Below, piece by piece: positions 57,791 through 64,000 of a stretch of 64,000 nucleotides of DNA (position 1 is the stretch's first letter; the number at the start of each line of letters is the position of its first letter). The position numbers and the translations under genes were made by a program. The notes under the pieces were generated by a model that saw only the letters and a program-made list of their open reading frames with translations, was not told where the DNA came from and searched no databases. Source of the stretch: Polytrichum commune (taxonomy: Eukaryota > Streptophyta > Polytrichopsida > Polytrichales > Polytrichaceae); contig OX485804.1 of NCBI GenBank assembly GCA_950295325.1, positions 49,836,429 through 49,900,428 of the forward strand, given 5' to 3'.

Positions 57791-59588
57791 TCTTTGGAAG
57801 GTTCTATTAAGCATGCTCAATGCAACTCTTATGGTTGAAATGCAATTTGTGATGGAACATGCAACCTTAGCAATGCATGCACATGGGGCCATGGTGGTGG
57901 TTGTGTTGGATGCAACCTTACAAGTGGTGGATCATGTCTCATGATATTGTCCTAGTGGGGTGCTTTAGAATCTAAGATTACAATGTTTAATTAATTCCCA
58001 AAATAGATTTTGACAAATTTTAAAATTTAAGTTTTCTCAAGAATCTCACAAGGAAATTTTGTACACATGAAAATCAATATGAATTAATTTTTTGGTATTC
58101 TATGAAAAATGCGACTTCCATCGAAACTACCTTCATCAAATGACATCTGCAATGAGATCCCACATATAAAAAAACTAACGAGGCACTGTTATTGATGGGA
58201 CCATGAAGGTAGGTTAGCTAAAGAAACAAGAACAACCATTGATTGTTGATGTGAAGATGCATATATCTACCTAAATTGGCCATTGTATAGTGCACATTTT
58301 CACATTTCAACCTCACATTTCAATCTCGATGCATTCATCACAAGAGGAAACATGCAAACGAGTCATAATCCCAAATTCTGAATAACAAAAGAAAAAAGAT
58401 GCATGTGATTTGCAAAAATTAAGTGTTCTTGTGAAACACATGTGATGTTGGATGGAAAAATACCCTAATGTAAACACTTTGATGAAAAAAATTACAAATT
58501 CAGGCAATGGATAAAGACACCCTTGACCAAAAAGTATACTCGTCGGGAAACGTGTACGAATAAAGAAAAAAGCTTTGCGGGATAGAGTACTAGATTATTG
58601 TCCTTGGCAAAATATTCCTGGGTAATGGTCCCCTTTACCCAGCATTATCCTTTTAATCCGGATACCCACCCCACATTGGTTCCAACCATTCACATGATGA
58701 CGTGGCTCTTTATGGCCTAATCCGCACAAGGGTAGTTCATCAATATGGAATTCCGAGCTGGAAGTGGTGTCCCAACGTTTTAACCTTCAATCATGTGACG
58801 GTGTAGTCCGACGTGTCTTTGTACACAGGTCTCAACGAATCCAGTTCGGCCACGTCACAGCGAGCTCGAAGCCATCTGGACGACGGAGGAGCTGTTGGGA
58901 TGATTGTTGCAAGTTTTGTTTGTTTCTCTTCACACAGCTTACTCTCGCATTCTGTTTCCACGCATCATCGCCATTTCACGTCGCCAATGTCCTCCACAGG
59001 GTCACTCCGGCACTTCTAAATTTACTTGAGCAGGCAACAGGAACTACTCACGTGCTGTGCTGATCCAGCTTCAACCAACACAGTACGAAAGAAGGGGCGT
59101 AATAAGTTAAGTTAAATCGTAAAAAGTATCAATAATATAAGTATCTTGAAGAATTCGTCGAGGCCATGTGACGGATTTCCGGGTTTGCAATCTCGATGCT
59201 TCATGATGGCACACTGATCGATACATTCGAATGTACCGGCTTAGTTGCATCCGGGCCGCATTGCATCGGAGCTCATTTGCGGATCGGACCCCAAACCCTA
59301 ATCGGGCGATTTGAGGTTTGTCGAACCTCATGCCTATCGGTGTTGGAGGCTCGCCAGATGAGAGAATGGTTCATTTTGTCCAGATGGAGGTGTAAGCGTT
59401 TCCCAAGCTTCGGGCGGCAAGGTTCCATTCGTTGATTGATTGCAAGGTACGCTTCTTTCTCAATACAGATTGAGTCCGGGTGACTGGAGTCGGTTGCACG
59501 GATTTGAAGTATCTCGGATGGATGAATGGTATGTGTTTATTCTACAGAGAGGCTTTGATTTATTCTAATTTAGGGGAATGCAGGAGCA
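57791..59588. other. Gene-free stretch upstream of TRAPPC12
   Basis: AT-rich to about 58700, then more GC-rich (58750-59470) with CpG words such as CGGCCACGTCACAG and CGAGCTCG. That could mark a promoter-associated region. Open frames at 58764-59063 and 59196-59435 have no family motif. I do not support a gene here. Confidence 0.4.
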
Positions 59589-60061
59589 AAGGGTTGTTTA
59601 CACTACAAGGGTAATTGTGGTTGTGGTAGTGGTTAACCACATTAATCAACCACAACTGTGGTTTTTCCCGTTCTTTCACACTTGGCTTGGTGATTCCTCG
59701 TGTGTGTGGTTGATGGTTGGGTCGGTCTTTAAAATCATCGCAATATATCAGTGATGTAGGTCTTATACTGGAGAAGAAATTAACGTGATTATTATCGTTG
59801 TTGGCCTTGGTTTGTAGTGTTAAAGTGGTTCCCTCCTCAGCTTTTCCCCGGACTTTGGCCCTGAAGCTCTCTAGTAATCGTGCCACACGAGCATGAACAG
59901 CCACCTTATGTGTGGTTAGTAGTGCGGAGTAGTGGGGTTGATGGGGTAGAGGGTGGTTGAGATCGTGGTTAGTATTTATTATTTCTGTTCCATGGAAATA
60001 GAACTAAAGAAAGTAAACCACACGATCATGACCACAACCACCCCTAGTGTAAACAACCCTT
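59589..60061. mobile_element. 473-bp hAT-type MITE upstream of TRAPPC12
   Basis: Ends AAGGGTTGTTTACACTA and the reverse complement of TAGTGTAAACAACCCTT are perfect inverted repeats, with weaker inward similarity around GGTTGTGG. Flanking octamers CAGGAGCA (59581-59588) and GAGGAACA (60062-60069) match at six of eight positions, as expected for an aged 8-bp hAT target duplication. There is no transposase. It ends 258 bp before the TRAPPC12 start codon, so it may supply leader or promoter sequence. Confidence 0.85.
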
Positions 60062-60318
60062 GAGGAACATGATTTTAGGGTTTTAGGGTTCGATTTTGAC
60101 CTATTTTACTCTCTGGAAGTGGGTAGTTCAGTGCTTGCATTGGTGGAGTAAAATTTCTGTCTCAGAGATGGATTAAAGCTGATTGCCAGTATCTCATTGT
60201 TAGTGGTGCACTACAGATTAAAGGAGTTCATTAAAATCTTACTGCAGCAGGGCAGTATGGACTCAAGGAGGTGAAAATTTGAGAACAAGTCTTGGCACAA
60301 CAATTATTGTGTCTGATC

Positions 60319-63300
60319 ATGGAAGAACAACCTTCGTCTGTGGCAACATCAGGGGATAATTTTGGCTCTTACTTTGCTAGCTCACCAGCTTCCTCACCTG
60401 CAGCCCCGCCGAAGGAGGGCAGATCTTCTCCTGCTGTCAAGTCCCCTCCTTTCCAGAACGAGGCGAGCTACGGAAATTTTGAAACAGATTCACAGTCGCC
60501 TGTAACACCTTCTTCGGTTTCACGGTTGGCATCACTATCCTCCTTGGTCCCTGAAAAGCCAAGCTTCATGGCCAATTTTGGCCAGCCATGGGGGTTGTTC
60601 AATACTGAAGAAGATAATGGTCCCACTGAGACCGTGAGGCATCCCCTCATGGGCAATCATCCACTCAGTGATGATGATGAAGATGGTGGCCCAGTAACAT
60701 CTCCATTGAAGCTCCCCACTGATTCTGCCTCATCTACAACAAAAGCTTTCTCCAACTCTCCAGAGGCTGTCAATTCTGCGAGGCCTTCACTGAATCCAAG
60801 TCCTCTTTCATTTTCTGGTTTGTCAGACATGTCAGAGGTCTCCAGCTTGCGCAAACTTGCGGTACGCAGTATCCTGTAATCTTGTCATCCTTGTTTTTGT
60901 TGACCCTCTCTTTGTTTCGGCGCTAGTTTCTGCCTGTTACATGTCTATTCTTAAATCTTTTGGGATTTGGGCTGCTAATAAAACTTAATTCTTAGCTGAG
61001 GAGGGGGGGAGTGCAACAACATTGGGCATTGAGAATATAGTAGACAGAATGTGCCATCGTAGTTCTGCCCATTGTGCATCAGCTAAGTTTGACCTTTGGG
61101 GACTGAAAACATAGTAATTGCTGGTGATGGTTTGGCTCTGCCTTCCTGTTTGCTGATATTGACCTTAAGGATTGGTGGTAGATAGCCTGAGATGCCATCT
61201 CAAATTATGGGTCTAAGGCGAAACAGTTAATTGTCCTGGAAATCTTGAGAACTGTAGCTGTACATTCCAGATTGTGAATTTCTAGCTTCCCTGTACCTAT
61301 CACTGCTTCATATCAGGCTTTTATGGAAGAAGTCCCAAGCTTTGGTTAGGTTCAATCAGTCTTGTGCTAGGGGAATGGTGAGCACAAAGATAATTTGTAC
61401 ATGTCGGCCATAGCAAGGTTTTCTCTTTTGGCATAGCCCTATACTTTCATCGTGACTATAGATTTGATACATATCATATCGGATTTTCAGCACTCCCATT
61501 ATCCTTTTTGTTCATGAAGTGATGCCCCTGACTAATAAGCGCGGTTGGCATATACAGAGGCAAGGTGCATGGAGGACACTCATTGACAAGGTGAAAGCTG
61601 CAAAGAAGCGGGGATCTTTGACAACACCTGTTCAGGAGTTGAACTTTGCGACATACCATCTCCTAGCATTGATGAAGTTGCGCAATTATGGTGCTGCTGT
61701 TGATGAGTTGGCAGCTCTCGGTGACCTAGATGCTCCACACTACTCTTATGATGAGTATCCTTCTGTTTATCCTGGAAAATCAGGTCTGACTTCCTCCTGC
61801 AAAATCTGCTTGACTGGTTGCCCTTCATGTGCTCAATGTCGAGTCTGTTCTTTATTGACATTGAGGATAGAGTTGTGCAAGATTGGCTTGAATATCATCA
61901 CATTAAAGCCATTCACAATACATTCTTTGCAGGTTCAATGGTGCCATTTGCATTGAGGTGGATGCGTGCTGAATTACCACACCGAACAGGGCAAACAGCT
62001 ACAACCATGGAACAACTCTATGCACTCTTTGCCTTCTGCAGTTCTCGAGTACGTATTCTCTATTCATTTGTTGCTGCAGATTACTATCAGCTTCTTCTAT
62101 TTAATGATTGTTTTGTATAAGTGAATTTATAACTCTTTGTAGTGAATAAGTTGAGTCCATCATGCCTCATTTACATTTTTTAGGGTTGCATACATATTCT
62201 TGCTTGATTCTTAGTTCAATTAGAAGAAGAAGCTGTCAAGCTCTGGTATTCTATTTTCTAGCGGCTGTTCTTCTGGTTATGCTTTGTAGATACTAGCCTC
62301 TTTAAGATTCACAAGGACATTGCTGAAGGTTTCTTCTTGGAATGTTGCTTGCATCATCTCTGAGAATCAGCTGCTACCACTTGAGGGTAACCCTGACGAG
62401 CACAATTGTTGATCGTTTTGTGGGTTCAATCAATGTCTCTTAACCAACTTTTTGAGCATGGCATTGTATAATGTGTTGTACATGTTTGTTGATATAGATA
62501 GAAGCACTGGAAGCAGCTGATGCTGGACATAAAGACCCCTTGGTCTCTCCTGTGCTTATTGATACTACTGACTTGTCTGACAAGGACAATGCTTTGGCTG
62601 CTGTGGAAGAAAATGTGGCTGCTAGTCAAGAACTTAGTGAGGAAACTCCTGCTGAAGAAGTGGGCACCAGTGGGGAGGAGGACTTTGGCGAGTTTATAGC
62701 CAGTGAAACCACATTAGCAGGGAAAATGTTGCTTACATGGAGGAAGCGGAGGGAGGAAGTTGTGTATGCCCTCGTGGGCCATCATCTATACCAGAAGCAG
62801 TTTATTGTGGCGCTGCAGTGGCTTAACCAGCTACTGGCCCGGTTAGTCGTGAGCTCATCTACAACTCTGTGCCCGAGTCCCTGTCTTGTACTGGGTGACC
62901 TCTTTTACTACGATTGTCTGTTGGCCACTAACTCTGACTTCGTTTAATGTGCTGCAGGTCCCCCACAGATGCAGAGCTGCTATCAAAAGTTGGTTATGTT
63001 CAGCTCCAGCTCGGTGACCTGCTGGGAGCGCAGCAAACCTTCACCAAAGTAGACTCTCTTCTTGCAGACACATTGGACAATGATCTCCTAAACTTGGCGG
63101 GGCGCAATCGAGGTCTTCTTCACTTTGCTGAGAAAGAGTATGCGAAAGCCTTCAATGAGTTCACTGCTGTCTTGGGAAGAAATCCACAAGACATTGTTTC
63201 TGCAAATAATAAGGTGACTTATACTAATACTCAGATTCTTTTGCAATGTGAACAAAGGACAACGGTAGCTGTATGTTTGTTGTTGCCATATATAGAACCT

Positions 63301-63675
63301 TAGAAGATCAATAATCCAAAGGTGTGTAAGTTGATGTTTTATAGCTATTGTACCTGAAAATCATTGGTGATAAATTGGTGGTAAATGAGTTAGTTAGAAG
63401 GTGATCAAAGTGGGTACATTGGTCTGACTTCGATGTATTATACTTGGCAGGCACTGTGTTTGATGTACTCTCGGGAGCTTTTGGCAGCAACATCAGTACT
63501 GGAGGACAACTTGCAGTCCAGTCCTCGGTCGATACTGAATGAGACTATGGTCCTCAACTTGTGCAGCATGTATGAACTAGCATCCATGAATAGCGTGGAA
63601 TCAAAAAGAACTCTTAGCTCATGGCTCCTGAATCATGCTGCTGATGACTTTGACCCTTCCTGTACACGCTTGTAG
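60319..63675 (+). CDS. TRAPPC12: TRAPP complex subunit 12 (TPR protein), seven exons
   Basis: TRAPPC12 is a TPR subunit of TRAPPIII-type tethering complexes in ER-Golgi trafficking. Exons: 60319-60861, 61317-61344, 61520-61783, 61933-62048, 62498-62841, 62958-63213, 63451-63675. The frame closes over 591 residues. Residues 1-181 are low-complexity, rich in Ser, Pro and acidic residues (SDDDEDGG near 118-125). Conserved blocks are GWHIQRQGAWRTLIDKV, ALMKLRNYGAAVDEL, LGDLDAPHYSY, GSMVPFALRWMRAELP, then TPR helices including VGYVQLQLGDLLGAQQTF, FNEFTAVLGRNPQDIVSANN, LYSRELLAA-type and NLCSMYELAS near the end. The 28-nt second exon is inferred from phase (0 in, 1 out) and good splice sites. The start is the first in-frame ATG, as the longer frame begins at TTG. 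Confidence 0.93.
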
Positions 63676-64000
63676 ACACCTTTCGTCGATGTCTCTTCGA
63701 CCTCAGAAAAGAAGGTGCTTACTATTGTATTGTCCATAGACTGCCAATTCATGTTGTAGGAAATTCATAGGAAAAGCTTTTCATTGTGGCTCGCCTGCTC
63801 TTGAGCCTGGACCTCCACCTAAAGCAATTAACTGCTGCTAATTGGTTCTCATATGCATCCCTGTATTGGGAGGTGAGCTTTTACATTGTCAAGCAAAGGA
63901 TCTAGGAGCTTTGATGTTGTATATTCAGAAGGTGTTTTGGTCAAAGATTCTTCTTGTATTCAGGATGAAAATCTCAACAAAGGTTATATTTGAAACAATG
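63676..64000. other. TRAPPC12 3' flank to window end
   Basis: The 3' untranslated region and downstream sequence. No further gene is recognised before the window ends. Confidence 0.4.

Noticed and set aside
58764-59435. Gene in the GC-rich block before TRAPPC12
   Set aside because: The overlapping frames on both strands have no motif. The GC-rich block is better explained as promoter-associated sequence.

Overview
The window is nuclear DNA of a green plant or streptophyte alga. The genes are cut into many short exons by GT-AG introns. They include a PIN-LIKES auxin carrier and a plant-type XRN exoribonuclease with a CCHC knuckle. The space between genes is AT-rich and full of small inverted-repeat transposons, and a non-LTR element carries both RNase H and a restriction-like endonuclease. 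The repeat-swollen introns fit a large charophyte-like genome, but I cannot name the species. No rRNA, tRNA, CRISPR array or organellar gene was seen.

Layout. Positions 1-6721 are repeats: a six-copy 84-bp tandem array, copy A of a dispersed repeat, a 107-bp LINE tail, a 150-bp foldback element, and a 2.36-kb 5'-truncated LINE bounded by 14-bp target duplications. A complete ten-exon PILS gene runs on the minus strand from 16920 to 7809. It is easily missed because most exons are under 200 nt and some are out of frame with the longest local ORFs. A DNAJC21/JJJ1-type gene (21034-24804, +, 5 exons) starts 4.1 kb away, divergently. HEATR6 follows in the same direction (about 27552-41042, +, 25 exons recognised, 5' end unresolved). 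An XRN gene (53554-44429, -, 22 exons, 1062 codons) converges on it. TRAPPC12 (60319-63675, +, 7 exons, 591 codons) closes the window.

Between and inside the genes lie a PIF/Harbinger-type MITE with TAA duplications (25042-25458), an hAT-type MITE just upstream of TRAPPC12 (59589-60061), two MITEs flanked by TA, several foldbacks with CATAACATTA ends, and at least three dispersed repeat families. One TA-flanked MITE sits inside repeat copy B, and copy A at 1299-1300 preserves the matching empty site.

The genes do not form a pathway. They are housekeeping functions (ribosome biogenesis co-chaperone, HEAT-repeat protein, 5'-3' RNA decay or termination, TRAPP trafficking) plus auxin homeostasis at the ER. 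Exon coordinates were read by eye from reading-frame continuity, splice dinucleotides and family motifs. They need transcript support.
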